Origin: Eupeodes corollae
Lineage: Eukaryota > Arthropoda > Insecta > Diptera > Syrphidae
DNA length: 64,000 nt
Direction of reading: 5' to 3'
Assembly: GCF_945859685.1 (NCBI RefSeq)
Contig: NC_079147.1
Location: 182,015,174-182,079,173, forward strand
The notes under the pieces are model-generated. The model saw only the letters and a program-made list of their open reading frames with translations. It was not told the origin of the DNA and did no database searches. This document shows positions 21,256 through 34,649 of the stretch, piece by piece. Both the position numbers and the translations under genes were made by a program. The stretch's first letter is position 1, and every line of letters starts with the position of its first letter.

Positions 21256-24200
21256 TGTGTTTTTCGTTGCGTTCTTAATGGTGAGTTTCTTAAAGTTAAG
21301 GATACTAAAAAACTTGAAACAAGTCATTTAGCACTAAATTAAACCTTTGAACATGGAAACTTGGGGCTCGAACTAAAAGTCAAAGAGTAGAAGTATGGAA
21401 AAATGCAAACATTTTGTTCATGGCTCATATTTTTAAGTAAGCTGATAGTAGAAAGCATACATTTGTTCCTCTTAAAAGAAAAGTTTTTTTTTTGAACTAA
21501 TAAACAAATCATAATTTTTTGTCGAAAGCTTTTTCATTGAAGAAAAATAAGAAAAAACCGTTTCTTGCGATTTTGAATAAATTTAATCAACTCGAATATT
21601 TTTCAAGTCCATTGAAAAAATTACTCATGGTCTTCAACAAAACTTTCTAGACAAGAAATATGTGAAAAGTCGGTATTTTCGACATTAGATTTTTTTGTTT
21701 GATGGAAATTCTAAGCTCTTGCTTTTAGAAAATAAATCTGGTTAAATTATTTTGTAGTACTTTTCATGATCGAAAAAGTCTTACTTAAAACTTTTTTAAG
21801 AATTTAAATTTTAACAGTTACACAGCCTAAAAACGGAATTTTTCGATAAGAAACTTTGATACCTTCAAGATTTTAAGAACTCTATTTGGATTGTAAATAT
21901 CAAACTCCTTAGTATATGTAATAATTGTTCGAAGTTCATAATGTATCTTTTGACTGGTTTATATGAAGCATTTCAATATTATTTAGGTATAGAACAATAT
22001 TTTTTCGAGCTATGAACTTGAGATTTGGGCTAAGTTTAATCAAATTTTGCATGCATTCAAAACCTTTACGTTGGTGTGGTAAAGGATAAATATGAAGTAT
22101 GGAATGGTAAAATATACGGAGTATCATACAGGTTAGTTCATGGGCCCGTATTTTTCGCCTCTTAAATTATAAAAAATATAATAAACTCGGTTTTTCTAAT
22201 AATACTCAAATTGTTTATTAAAATCATATAAAATTTTAAAATCCAGCTTTGTAGCATCGTTATGATATGCAATCTTTAAATTTATTAGTTAATAGGATAC
22301 AATTCATTCAAGTTCATTGTTAAAATGTCTATTTTATTTATTTCTTTTTCAAACTAAATTTGAAGTTCAAAACCTTGGCGGTATTGAACAAAAAATAAGA
22401 TTGAGATTATATTCAAAAAGAATAAATAAAGGTTAGTAAGACAAGAAAAGGACGTATCACTGAAAATTGTAAAGTTTTATTTGACAAATGTTTGTATAGA
22501 ATGCAGAAATACATCTTTGTAAAGAACCTACAAATGTGTAAAAAAACTTCTAGCAAACATTTTTGCTGGCAAATAGAAATAAAACCTTATTGAATTATGG
22601 TTTAAGCGCTTTGGGAGCGATAAAATGCCAATTCAGCTTATTTCTTTATCACTAATTAAATTTATTATTGCAAAATTGAAGAGTAAAATAAAACGAGAGT
22701 TCTTCTTTATATTAAGAAAGTCACCAAGCAACCATCTTGCTTTCTGTCCGACCAAAAGCTTATCACAGCAGAAGAACCACATTATCAATTTGAGTTTGAA
22801 GCTTTTAAAACTAAATTTATCTTTCAGAAATAAGAAACCTTCTTAAGAACGTTTTATTTTAATTTCTTATCACTATTTCATAGTTGTCTTCGTAAGAACT
22901 GTTGAAAAACTTCTAGAAATATTTTGATTTTTAATTAAGGTTTACTTAACCTCTTTAGAATTCCATTGAAAATTTATGAGACCAATTACAGCAGTAAGGC
23001 CAGTTAAATAACGAAGAAAGTTAAACCTAAATTCGAACTCGAACTTTTTTCACAAATGTAGCAAAATTCATGGACAAGACCATTTTGTTTACTCACAAAT
23101 GACTCCAACTTCCCATCAAAATTGGACACAATTTAAAGAACTTTTCAATAAAAAAAAATTGAATTTAATTCTTATATTTTTAGTTTTAATTAAAAAAAAA
23201 GATTCTTTCTATTTTGTCCGATTTTTAACTTAAAACCAACCATTCTTTCCTTGTAACAAACTATCTCTTTAAATGCTTTGAAATGCTTATCAATTTTTTG
23301 AGTTAAAATTTATCTGAAATAAAGCTTTAAACAAAATTAAAACCGCTTAAAGCAAACATAAAACATTTGATTAGATGTTTTTTTTGTTCGTCTTGAACTT
23401 GTTATTAAATCAAAAACTAACAGCTACCTGATGTGTAAATATTTAACTATATTCAGGTATATACATATCCTTTCTATTATTATTCAAGTCATAAAATATG
23501 TCACTTCAAACCCCAAACCTAATTATTTCTTCTTCATATTATGCACTCTATATACACATACTCCTGTACCTCCGCCTATACACGTTAGGTATACTTTACT
23601 TACGTATACCTAGCAAATTCCCACCGCAATAAAAATCAACAAAATATGCGTAACATTAAACACCTTACATATTCAGTCACTAAGAAGTAACACAAGCCAC
23701 CTTATAGTGTGACGGTTTATAAGAGACATCATAATATCACGAAACAAAAAGAAAAAAACAAGAAAAAGAAAACACTTTTAAAAACCTCACACTACCACCA
23801 AGAATCCACCTCTGCTGCCACCTCTGTGACAAAGAAAAACATATTCAAACCACATGTAAATATCAGAAGGCAATTGCCAAAGTTTTTTTTTATTTGATCC
23901 AAAAGGATTTCCCCCAAAGCAGCAATCTCATTATCACCTCTTCTGTGTGCTCCAACTTCAACTTCTCAACCCATTTATGCTTTCAGCTCATGTCTCGCAC
24001 TTTTGTGAGGTTGTAAGGTTTTTTTTTCATACTTTATATTTCCTTTGGAATATGAAGATACCTTGAAAGAATGTCACGTACAGAAAGAGAATATGTACAT
24101 CCAAACAAAACCACCCCACCCCCCTAAAATAAGACACATAATTTAACCTCCAAAATGTGTTATTTTTGACACAATCATTATATTGTTGAGTAATAAGATC

Positions 24201-27200
24201 CGCTGATCGAAAATAGACACTTAAGGGACCTCCATGCTCTAAACTATACAAAATAATAATTAATCTTCTTCAATATTTGATTTGTGTAAAACCTATTTAC
24301 AGATTTTAGAACAATGATAACAAACCCACATGACTGACGTAACACAGTTATTTCCTTGATTCACACGATTTAGCACTTAATTTTACTTCAATAAACAACA
24401 CTATACGGCCAATGAAGAACCAACACAAGTTCAGCAGAAGGGCGGGCAGGCGGTCAGTGGTAGAGCTAAGGAGAGAGGCCGAAAGTGCGAATAGCCATTC
24501 GCGTCATAGCCCATATCATAATAAGGGACTTCCACTTTTATACCTATGTGTGAATTTCTCTAATTATTATAGCGGGAAGATAATAATTTTACGGCCTCGA
24601 CTTTATGGAAACATGTTATTATTACCTAGGTACGTGATGTGTGTGAATGTGAACTGGGGGTCTTATGTCACATAATTATGGATTTACTGTTTTTTTCTAG
24701 TTTTTATTTTCATATAGGCGAAAAATAAGTTTGCGTGTTTAATTTTTATTCTATTTTATTTTTCACACAAATCTCAAATTCCTGGTATCCTGAATTATTT
24801 CATATATAAAGCTCGGCACTGAGCAGGATTATAACATTTCTAGGGATACAAGGGCAGCAGGAGCAATAGCAACGTAACAAAAACATTAAAAATTTAACAG
24901 AAAATATTTATTATTATTTAAATAAAATATTAAGCTGCTTAACAATTTTGCTAATCCTCTTCCCAAAAAATAAACGTTATACTCGAAAAATTAATCCTTT
25001 CTTTTTTGTAATTCGTGCTATAGCCTTTTTGGTTGAATTTAAGCCACTGTATTGGATGACCTATCGATGTCAACAGCTTTACAATAATAACCGATGATCT
25101 GAATGTGACAAAATAAGTATATAAATATTTTATATTAAATCTATCCACCTCAATCTAAAATATGTAATAAATCAACAACAACAAAAAATGTCCTTAAACA
25201 GGATGAAAATTCCATGATGATGATGGTTAAATCCTTTTTTCTGACCGAACGCAGCCAAAAATGATTTAAAAAAAGAAACAAACTTGAGAGGTATTTCATG
25301 AATTTTTTCCCGACAAAAAGAGGATATGCGTTGCGTTTTTTTTTAAATACAAAATTTTATATAAGATATTTTTGTAAATATTTTATTTATAGATGTTGCG
25401 GGAGTTGTGGTAGGACATGATATTCCAATAAATATTATTTATAGCCACAAGCACTTTGATTCACTTGAAATTTATATATTTCATTTTTTTTAAATTTTAT
25501 TTTATTTATTTATTTTACCATTTACATTTTAATTTATGGAATTTTACACATTTTTTTAATGATTTTTATTAAATTTAATATTTTTTTATTTAATTTTTTT
25601 AATATCACTATTTTATCCAGAAGAGGAGGAGTGAGGTTAGATTGAAACGACCCGAATCCATTGAAAAGCGAGCGGTTTTTCAAAATTTTCAAAACAATAC
25701 AAAAACCGAAATTGGTTCGAAATCGGGGCTATTTTGGAAAGGGGATAACCCTTAGCCCGTTATTTTTTTTAAGCTCTGCTCAAATTTCGATTTTTTTTAC
25801 CGATCCCGTGTTATATGCCCGAAAGTATGCAACACTAATTTTAACGTTTATTTCGTATTTTTTTTATTTTAATCGCGTGTATCGCAATGCAGAGCAAGTT
25901 GTATAAGAATTTATTTAAACATACATATATAATTATGTATACATATATAACTATGGAGAGGTACACTATACATCAGAATGTAAGGCGAGAAAAAAAGTCC
26001 GTGCCATTTTCTTCAGTCCTTTACATCCTGGCAAATCCCGAAAATGTACTAACTTGTCCCAAAAAGCTGAGCGGATTGCATACCTTTTTTTGGTGAGAAA
26101 AAATATAAAATGTGTGTATGAAGAGCGATGAAGATACCGAAAAGCAAAAACAAATAGAAAAATAAAGCATACAATTTCAAAACACAGAATATTGTGGAAT
26201 ACATGTATGTATATAACTTAAGTGAGACTAAAATCATAGCTATAGTGTTTTGGAGTATCCTGTGGGGAATTTTGGGGTTTTACACTCTCTTTGGCTCTCT
26301 CTTTCAGTTTCACTCTCTATTGTGGTCTTCCACAGAACTCTCTTGGAGTTTAAGCTTATCATTATTTGATATCATAACGGTTTTCGTGAATTTTGGTGAA
26401 GTTTTTCAGTTTTTGAAAATACTCGAGAGCTAAGAGTTTTTGAGTTGGGTTAGAAGAGATTTTTAACATCCTCTTGAGTTTAATTTAATGTTCTATGGTT
26501 TGCAGCCAAGAGAGTGGAAAAAGGGTTTCAGCTCTCATTTTCATAATTGAAGAGAAAAATCTTTGTTGACGGTTTTTGAGGAATTTTATAACAACAGGTG
26601 ATTGAGTGAAAATGAATTTTCTAACAATTTTCTTTCTAAGAGAACAACCAGCTTGGTGAAAGCTTCAGAAAAAAGGTTTTGAATTGATTGCATTGATATA
26701 CAAATTTAAGAGAATTGAGATTAAGAAAGTTGTTGAGTGATGGATAAAATGGAGTAATTCTTTTCTCATCAGAATGTAAGGCACTGGCAGTAATATTTAA
26801 AGCTATAAGCCTTTCAATAGAAATTTTAAGAATTGTAATGGAAACTACTAAAATTTTTAAGAAATTTTGATTCCATAGATTTCAAAACAACCTCCACACT
26901 CATAATTACTATTAAGCACATATTACTAGTAAAAAAGCTTTGTGAGACAGATATTTGATAATATTCCTTCAGAAAACTGAAACTTGAATTATGGAATACT
27001 AATCTCTCTAAAACTCTTTTTATTGAAAAATTAGAACTTAACTGAGCTCTAAATCATTACTGCATCTTGTTCTTTGATGTCGTTTCGAGAATCCATAAAG
27101 TTAATTTTGTCATATTTTATGTTAAAAATGATAAAAAAAATTCAATTATTTATATCGCCAAGAATCTGCAATCCAAGTTGTATATGTACGTAACAAGGAC

Positions 27201-28790
27201 GAATTAAATTTCATAGATCCTTTGTCAATGTGTGAAACCTTTAAGGTTCAAGATTCTAACCACAGATATTAAGAAATGCAATAGTGCAAAAAGCCTAGTC
27301 AAATTGAGCATTACGAACTTATAATAGAACCAAGAACTCAAAGCATACAAACAAAAATTAATTCAACACTGACAAATATTCAGAAATGTATTCAAAAAAA
27401 ATTCTACTGGGTACTAAAAATATAGTAAATTATTTGTAAGAACTTTGTTTTTATTTTTAAATCCTTAAAACTAAAGATCAAATTTACACTTATTTCAAAA
27501 AAAATTATAAAATTTTTAGTAATGCTCGAGTTTTAAATATTTTGTAAACTTAATTTCAGAGATAAACCGAGAGTTATAAGATGAAGTTTGAAATTGATTT
27601 TAGAAGATTTTTATGGAATTGACTTTAAATTAAATTTTTTAAATTAGATTGTTATTAATTTTTAAACAAAATCTTAAAATAGACGAAATTTATTTAATTT
27701 CTATTTTAAGGAATATTAGGGAATTTTCTATTTTTTCTATGATATTGGCCTTTCATTGAATTCCTTAAAAAATAAGCATTTCTTCCAAATTTTAAACCCA
27801 CGTTCATTTTCAAATAAAAATAATTAAAAAATTATTGATTTTTTCTAAAAGTTCTAATTGAAATCGAAACAAATTTTTAGAATTAGTTATTTTAAATATT
27901 TTATTTTTAAAATTCATGAAAAACATTTTTAATGTAAATTTTTAAGGACAATTTTTCGAATTTTTAGATTTAAAACAATGATTTTGAAATTCCATAAACT
28001 CGATTCAAAAAATGTGCAAAGTTCTCAGATAGCTTTGCCGATTAAATTAATTAATTCTACTTTTGGGAATATTAAGTTGTCTTTAAACGATTCGGTCAAA
28101 AAGGTTAGGCAAACAGTCTCCGGCTATTCATCTTCATTTCATCTCTGTAGGCACTGAATTCTTATACTATAATTTAATATCTTTAAGCTTTCAATTTATT
28201 TAGAGATTAAAAACATTTTTCAATTAAAAATCAAAGCAGATTTAACATCCATTCAAGACACAAAAATGAACAGCCAGAACACCCGAGTCTCAAAGTAAAA
28301 AAAAAATAAAATATTTTAAATAGAAACGAAAGTCTCCACTTCTATTTTAAAAATATCACTAAAACTTAAAATATTAACATGTCAATATCCTCAATTTGAA
28401 AAGAATTTGAAAGTAGATCATTGAGGTAAATCAATGCAATACCTAACTTATTAAAGTTCAGAAGTGGGATAACTTGACTTGCAGTATAAAAATCTTAATC
28501 CTTCAAAATGAGTTCCGAATTGAACTAAAACCCTTCAAATCATCTATATTATTAGCCCAATTTCGAAGCGTCCTGCACAAAATACTTTCGATCTAAAAAT
28601 TCGAGATTAATTTCATATTACCTTTACTCATCATTTAATATTTATTTCATCATTTTTTCCGCTTAAAAACAAAAATTGCATGCACATCAGAAAACACAAA
28701 TGCACTCTCCTACACCTTTTCCATAGATATGCAATGTACCCTACCTCCAAACTATTGCTCAGATAACATAAATTAAAATGCATAAAATAC
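21256..28790. other. long A+T-rich unique stretch, no gene seen
   Basis: More than 7 kb without a supported gene. Notable islands: 24405-24510 is G+C-rich (GGGCGGGCAGGCGGTCAG) and may be a regulatory element or 5' UTR. 25640-25880 is mixed-composition DNA with no match. 26280-26360 has a cluster of CTCTCT/GAGAG boxes, as bound by GAGA factor in flies. The remainder, in particular 26600-28700, is monotonous A+T-rich DNA without repeats that I can align by eye. Confidence 0.5.
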
Positions 28791-30200
28791 TTCTCAGGTT
28801 ATTGACCGTAACCGGATAGAGAAGTGGTGTAGGCTTTTGAAAATTTAAGAGCCACTTAAAAGGTTGGCACAGGATGTTGTAACCAAATCCACATATTTTT
28901 GCTTCTCTATTCCACTCCAGGTCGACCGAAATCTACCTTATAACGACGCACGTAAGCGACATGGCGGCGATGGCGACGATGCAGCTGACAACAAATTATT
29001 CTGTCGCTCGTCTACTTATTACACACCTTTACCTTACTTACAATTACAACACAGTAACATTCTAAGAGAAAATCTTGTAATCTCAAACGAGATAAAGAAA
29101 AATTGTGCGCAGGACCTTCTCCGAATCAGGACATTTACTTTCTCTCCAAAAAAAGCATTAACTATTCACCATCACCATAGACGGAGCGTCGTGGCAGTGA
29201 GTAAAGAAAGTGGCCGTGGTGAGTTGTTGAAATGCGTGGGAATTCTGTTTTCACTCAAAACTCCCTGAAAAAAAAACTTTCTCAGCGGGCTATGGCGGCG
29301 ACCTGATATGAAAATCCACATCGGGCTTTTTACCAGTTTCATTCCGATAACCATCGGAATGCCATCAAATGCTCAAAGGACTCACGTCCCATATCCCTGT
29401 AAATGTGAATTTCGTGAATTTACGTAAAGTTTTGTCGTGGTAATGTGAATGGCGCTTATATTCGTATTTGAAAAAAAATGTTTCAATGATTCTCTACTTA
29501 TATGAAGACTGAAAAAAGGACATTCACGAGGAGATGCCTTGACTTGATGTGTTTTTATTTTCATTTTTCGCCTTTGTTGTTGTTGTCTGATTCACTCGTC
29601 CTAAAGCGGCGAAAGATGTGCGTGTCTGTGATATCTTTTGTTTGTTGTTGTTTTTTTTTTTAAACGACCACTCGAACAATGGTCGGTTAGACTGTTGTTT
29701 TCCCATGATGTGAAGGATATACATTATCCTATAAGGTAGCACACAGGATGAGTGTATACCTACGTTTAAATATTTGTTTTTCAACATGTGTCACAGATAA
29801 TTATAAAACAGAGCGAATAAAAAGGATAAAGTAACGAGACGTCGCGCGTATCATATACCAATTGTACTGTACATTCCTCGCGGTTATTATTCCACAAGGA
29901 TATAACGAGCGACCTGCGATGTGGAAGTAAGTAAGAGAGAGAGAGAAAAAGGACGACAACGCACAATGACGATGGCATATAAATCGATGTGGAAAATGTG
30001 ATTCTCGTATATGGTTGTAAATTGTGTGTGAGATATGTTTTTTTTTTTTGTTGTTTTTGTTAAAGAGTGCACCACCAACCTAAGGGTGAATAACACTCAT
30101 GTACCCTTTAGTATATTTCGTGTTTCATGTATATGCAGATTCTTCACGCCCACTGCGCTACCACCCATACTGCTTACTGTGGCATTCCCTCGCAGTAACA
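28791..30200. other. G+C-richer non-coding block, possible regulatory or UTR region
   Basis: Base composition rises here relative to both flanks, with GGCGGCGATGGCGACGATG at 28963-28981 and GACGTCGCGCG at 29838. The 134-codon plus frame 28864-29268 starts with TTG, overlaps frames on the other strand and has no recognisable domain. The minus frame 29781-29978 has a leader-like start (MPSSLCVVVLFLSLSYLLP) but no further support. A plus-strand donor-like GAAGTAAGTAAGAG lies at 29924-29937. I call no gene; transcribed or regulatory DNA is possible. Confidence 0.3.
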
Positions 30201-31536
30201 TACGTAACGCTACAAAAACATAAAATCTGGGAAAAATCTTAATTACACGTGACATTGTATGGCAGTAATATTTTTCTAGTGATTGTTATTTCTCTTGTAC
30301 AAAATAAAAGTGACTAAAAATGAATATCCATATCATCCTGTGCGTTTACATGAAACCTCACATATCTAGGTATAAATATGTGGATTTGAGTGGACAACAT
30401 TTTAATGACAATGGCTCCTGAATACTTTGGATAAAAGGTAAAAAAAATAACAATTTTCATTTTATTTTTGTTATTAGTAAGCTCGGTGTATCATATCATA
30501 AATATTTCAAATTTAAATATAAACTTTGTACAGGAAAAATATGCAATAAGGGTTGTAACTGTTGTTGTTGAATGTGTCTGTCGAGGGTCATTTAGAATGT
30601 ATTATTATTGTTTTTTTTTGTTTTAATTTTAAGTGTTCTTTTTTTATTTTCATTTTTATGGCTAAATTGCAGGTGGTCGATGTGTAATTGACGATGACGA
30701 CGAAAAATGAACATCAAATGAACATTAAATATGTATTTTAATATTTGGTATTTATTTTTATTTTTCAAGTGTTAAATTGGAACATTCACATACATATCTC
30801 TCAACAATCAAACCATAGGGAAATTCAATTTTAAATTGGACTTTAATCCACAAAACGTAGAGATAGATAGACGCACTTTTGTAATGATATTTTCTATCAA
30901 AAGTGGTTTTGTGGTGTTTTTATATTTTTTTTGTTTTGTTTTACTTTGCTGAATAACATACTTCATTAATTTAATTCTGTGTGTTACTTTATGCAACTAA
31001 AATAAATTAAAATATTTATTAAGTACCTAGCCTATTGAATATTACCAAACTACTTCAACACTTAATATGTATTTACACATTTAAACAAACAAAAAAATAG
31101 ATGAAGTTAAATTTTGATATTTACATAACTTTTATTTTAATATTGAAGTGCTATTGAGTTAGGTGGCATTTAAAAATCTCATGTAATTGCGTTTTCAAAT
31201 TACTAAAATCTCGTAATAGAGTATAATTTTTTTTGTAAGCGTGTGACAGTGATGGGGGTATGCGTGTTTTATTTTAAAACTATTGACAGAAAAATTTGAC
31301 AAAATTAATTTAATTTTTTTTTTTAATTTTTCGAGTATGTCACTTTTTTACAGATGTTTTAAGAACCAAAAGCAGATTTAGTTTCATTAAAAACACTAAC
31401 TAACCACTGTCACGCTAAAGAGCTTTTAATCTTAATAAATATTTTCAAGAATTGTTATTCTTAATGGGAGTGATAATGTTTGAAATCTTAAAAAAGTGCG
31501 TATACGCCTTAGTGTACAAGTTTTAAAAATTATTAG
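30201..31536. other. A+T-rich non-coding DNA
   Basis: Nothing recognisable apart from a CGTATACGCC core at 31499-31508. It resembles, in inverted orientation, the start of the dispersed repeat at 20934 and 33927. Confidence 0.5.
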
Positions 31537-32292
31537 TTAAGGGGGTATTCTGGTCTAGAAATTAAAAAAAATCGATTTTTTTTCTTTTCATATTTTCATA
31601 GTTTAACTATTTAAGAATATGTCTACGAGAGGATTTTCCCAAATTCAAATTATTTTCGGAGAAATAAGTATTTTGCTGAGCAGCCATCCAAATCGGTTGG
31701 GCTGCAACTAATAGAACAAAAGACATAATGGGGTACTTTAAACGCGTTTTTCTCAGAACTGTCTTTTTGAATCTGATGCCCACGATTTCTCAGGTTCTGC
31801 TGAACCGATTTACATGAAATTTTAAGAGAGTCTTCTTTAGGCATTTGTCTACGTCCGGAACTACGGCCATCCCCAAATTTTAATTTTTACTATTTTTAAC
31901 AAATCGAAGAATGTTCAAAAAAAAGGTAAATTTTTTGTATTTTTCTTTAGACAGCCGCCATTTTGAAAAAAAAAATGTTTGTAACTTTTCCGTAGTTCCA
32001 GACATTGCGACGTTATTGTAGATTTATAATCTTTTTAAGTTTTTGATTTCAGATTTCTAGGAGAGTTAAATTCGCGGGTATGGTCACGCACCAAATTTTT
32101 GAGACGCACCACTCCGTCAGCTGAAAGCTAACGGAATTTTGATTTTTTTTTTACTTTTGTATTTTTTTGTATGCTTTTAATGTGAATAAATAATGTATAC
32201 AAAAATTGGTTATAAAATTGTTGCTTGCTTTTTTCTACAGCACTTCAAAAATTACCTAAAATTCATGTCTCTAGACCAGAATACCCCCTTAA
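31537..32292. mobile_element. 748-bp TTAA-flanked terminal-inverted-repeat element (MITE-like)
   Basis: A 19-bp perfect inverted repeat, GGGGGTATTCTGGTCTAGA, bounds 31541-32288 and is flanked on both sides by TTAA (31537-31540 and 32289-32292). TTAA target duplication is the hallmark of piggyBac, and Sola3 also uses TTAA. The interior has no transposase: only a G+C-richer mix with two related blocks, CGTCCGGAACTACGGCC at 31851-31867 and CCGTAGTTCCAGACATTGCG at 31990-32009, that are partly inverted relative to one another. It is therefore a non-autonomous element. The perfect termini suggest it is among the younger insertions in the window. I believe this type is common in insects, but I have not been able to search. 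Confidence 0.85.
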
Positions 32293-33277
32293 GTGGGTTT
32301 TAGGCAAACCGAATTGACAATATTGTCTTATACAAAAAAAGCGACAAATAATAATAATAACAAATTAAGTTTTTGATTCAAATGTTTCAATATCGTCTTG
32401 TACAAAATATTGTTTCTTTATTTGCTTTAGCATTTAATGAAATGTTTAAAAAATAAACTTTTGCTTTTACCATAAATTAAATTTATCTGGATTTTGTTGA
32501 ATTGATTTGATGGTTTTTAAGTTTCCTAAACGTTAATTTGGATTTCAAATGTATGTTAAGAAAATCATTCGCAAATTTTTAATCGCAGCACAGCCTATTT
32601 TGTTTCAATATTAGACGACGGAACTATTTGGAGTTCGTTTTAACATTTTTACCCGTGAATAAGACAACCACTATTTTCTTAAAGTTAAAAATTAATCTAT
32701 AACTACAAAAAATAAAAATATGTATTGGAATTGAATAAAACAAGTTTTTGTTAAGTTTGGTATGTGGTACTTCAATTTTTACTTCCAATTATTTCGTAAA
32801 TTAGTTCCGGAATGATACCTTTAGCCTTTTGATATAGTTCAACCATATTTTTCTTAATGTTTACTTAAATGCAGAAAGTTTTCTGTGTTTAAACCGACGC
32901 GACGACCACCCTAAATAACTGTATATATACCAACCATCCACAGGTATATAAGATAATGTTTAGATTAGATGAGTGCGGCAGATATTAATGGAAGTTCAAA
33001 TTTTGCTTCTCTGTCCAAGATCTAAGTAAATAGGCAAGGAATCGTAGAGCAAGTTTTTTAATAATTATTAAGAAACATTTTACAAGGTTCCCTTATACCC
33101 AGCTGTACTGATTCAATCATAACTATTTCATAGTAACTCACAGCTTTCAATATAAGAACACCACCTTCACAGTTGTGATGACGGTTTTAACACCTTTTTA
33201 TTTTCTGAAATCGTGAAAATAAAAGGTTGATCTATCAGAGCCACCGAAATTAAACAGTTGTATCGTCTGAAAAGTAG
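32293..33277. other. A+T-rich non-coding DNA
   Basis: No gene. A short imperfect duplication (CAATATTGTCTTATACAAAA at about 32319 and CAATATCGTCTTGTACAAAA at about 32388) is the only structure noticed. Confidence 0.5.
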
Positions 33278-33549
33278 TAGTACCCTTTGCGTGATGGGGT
33301 TAGTGCGTTGGACGGTCATGCAAGAGGTCTTGGGTTTAATGCCAGCCTGTGCCACTTAACTTTTTTCACGGGTACTGCCTCTTGCGAGGAATTGACAAAT
33401 TCTCCAAGAGTAATTCTTGTCATGAAAAATGCGTTCTCAAAAATAGCCGTTCGAATTTGGCATATAAACTGTAGGTCCCTTCCATCTCTGACAACATTAC
33501 TCGCACACAGAAATGGTCGAAAGTTGTAAGTCACTAGGCCCTGGTTCTT
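33278..33549 (+). mobile_element. tRNA-derived SINE, older copy
   Basis: Starts TAGTACCC, then a tRNA-like head (A-box region GGGGTTAGTGCGTTGG, B-box region TTGGGTTTAATGCCAG), followed by a non-tRNA body (GGGTACTGCCTCTTGCGAGG ... GTAGGTCCCTTCCA ... AAGTCACTAGGCCCTGG). It aligns over its whole length with the copy at 46925-47241. It is truncated at its 3' end, lacks the (ATTTG) tail, and its B box is damaged. No clear target duplication remains, so this is the older insertion. The overlapping frames in both directions are by-products. Confidence 0.8.
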
Positions 33550-33926
33550 CTTTTACCAGATTACGTGAGTTTTTACAAAAATCTCAAAGCATAACTTTCC
33601 ATTGTTCCTCAAGTAGCAGCTTTTTCCTGATTTTAAATTGTTTAAGATGACTCAAACGTTAATAACTTTCAAAACTGTTGAGACACTTGCGGTCAATTTT
33701 TTTTTATTTTTGCCCCAGAATGGCAAGAATCAGGTGCACACCTTATACGAAAGATGACACAAAAACCCTCAATATTTGGAAGAAAAATGTAAAAAGCACA
33801 TTTGAAAATGTTTATTCATATTAAGTTGAAGCGGAATGTTTGTAAAAAAAAAAACAAGATACTCAATTAATCAACAAAGAAAATGCATCTTTTTTCTAAA
33901 ATTTGTTTAAGCATATAAAAAAATAT
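33550..33926. other. A+T-rich non-coding DNA
   Basis: No gene or repeat recognised between the SINE and the dispersed repeat copy B. Confidence 0.5.
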
Positions 33927-34225
33927 TTAGTATGGTATACTTGGCGTATACGTAATATTTATTTTATTTTGGCTCATTTATCATTACAGTTTTGAACTTA
34001 GAATTGATTTAAGTTAAAAATCAATTAATTTAAAAATTTAAAAACCTTTTTTATTGAAAAACAAAAAATTAAAACTAATTTTTTAATAACTTCTTTTATA
34101 AAGAAACACCAAAATGTTGCAAGTACAGGCCAATTAAAATAGAGATGTTGCACAGGAAAAATTCCAATATTAATGAAAATTCGTATAGAATTCAAAATCA
34201 TCATTGTTAAGTAACTGTTAAAAGT
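33927..34225 (+). repeat. dispersed repeat, copy B
   Basis: Counterpart of 20934-21255. It begins TTAGTATGGTATACTTGGCG, then TATACGTAATATTTATTTT, and ends with GGAAAAATTCCAATATTA and AATTCAAAATCATCATTG. It is non-coding. Confidence 0.5.
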
Positions 34226-34649
34226 TTTCTAAATTCACAAGTGAGCACATAATGTTCAACTTTTTTGAATTTATTTTATCACCAAGTATTTGAAATTTGA
34301 ATTAAATATTTAACAAATAAGTATTGTTAAATAAAAACAATAACGTTGATTTGTAAAAATAGGTCAAAAATAGCTTCGAAGACAACTTGTGTATGAAGAT
34401 AACAACAAAGAAGTTTTATGCGAAGAAACGAACAACAATTTTTAATCGCAATATTTTGTGATGTGTGGTTTGTTTAAAAAAATAGTCTAACCCCTGTTTA
34501 TAGACACTAAGAAAGTTAATAAACAACAGCTAAAAAAATAATTCTAATTTGAGAGCTTAGATACAAAAATTGGATTTTTTAACCGTTCATATTTTACGCC
34601 CAAAAAGGGGCTGGCATGCGACCCACACTGTCAACTTCCCATCTTGTCT

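Noticed and set aside
28864..29268. 134-codon plus-strand frame as a gene
   Set aside because: TTG start, His and Asp runs from GGCGAC and CACCAT repeats, overlapping frames on the other strand, and no recognisable family.
33287..33534. Overlapping frames on both strands as small genes
   Set aside because: They lie wholly inside the SINE copy.
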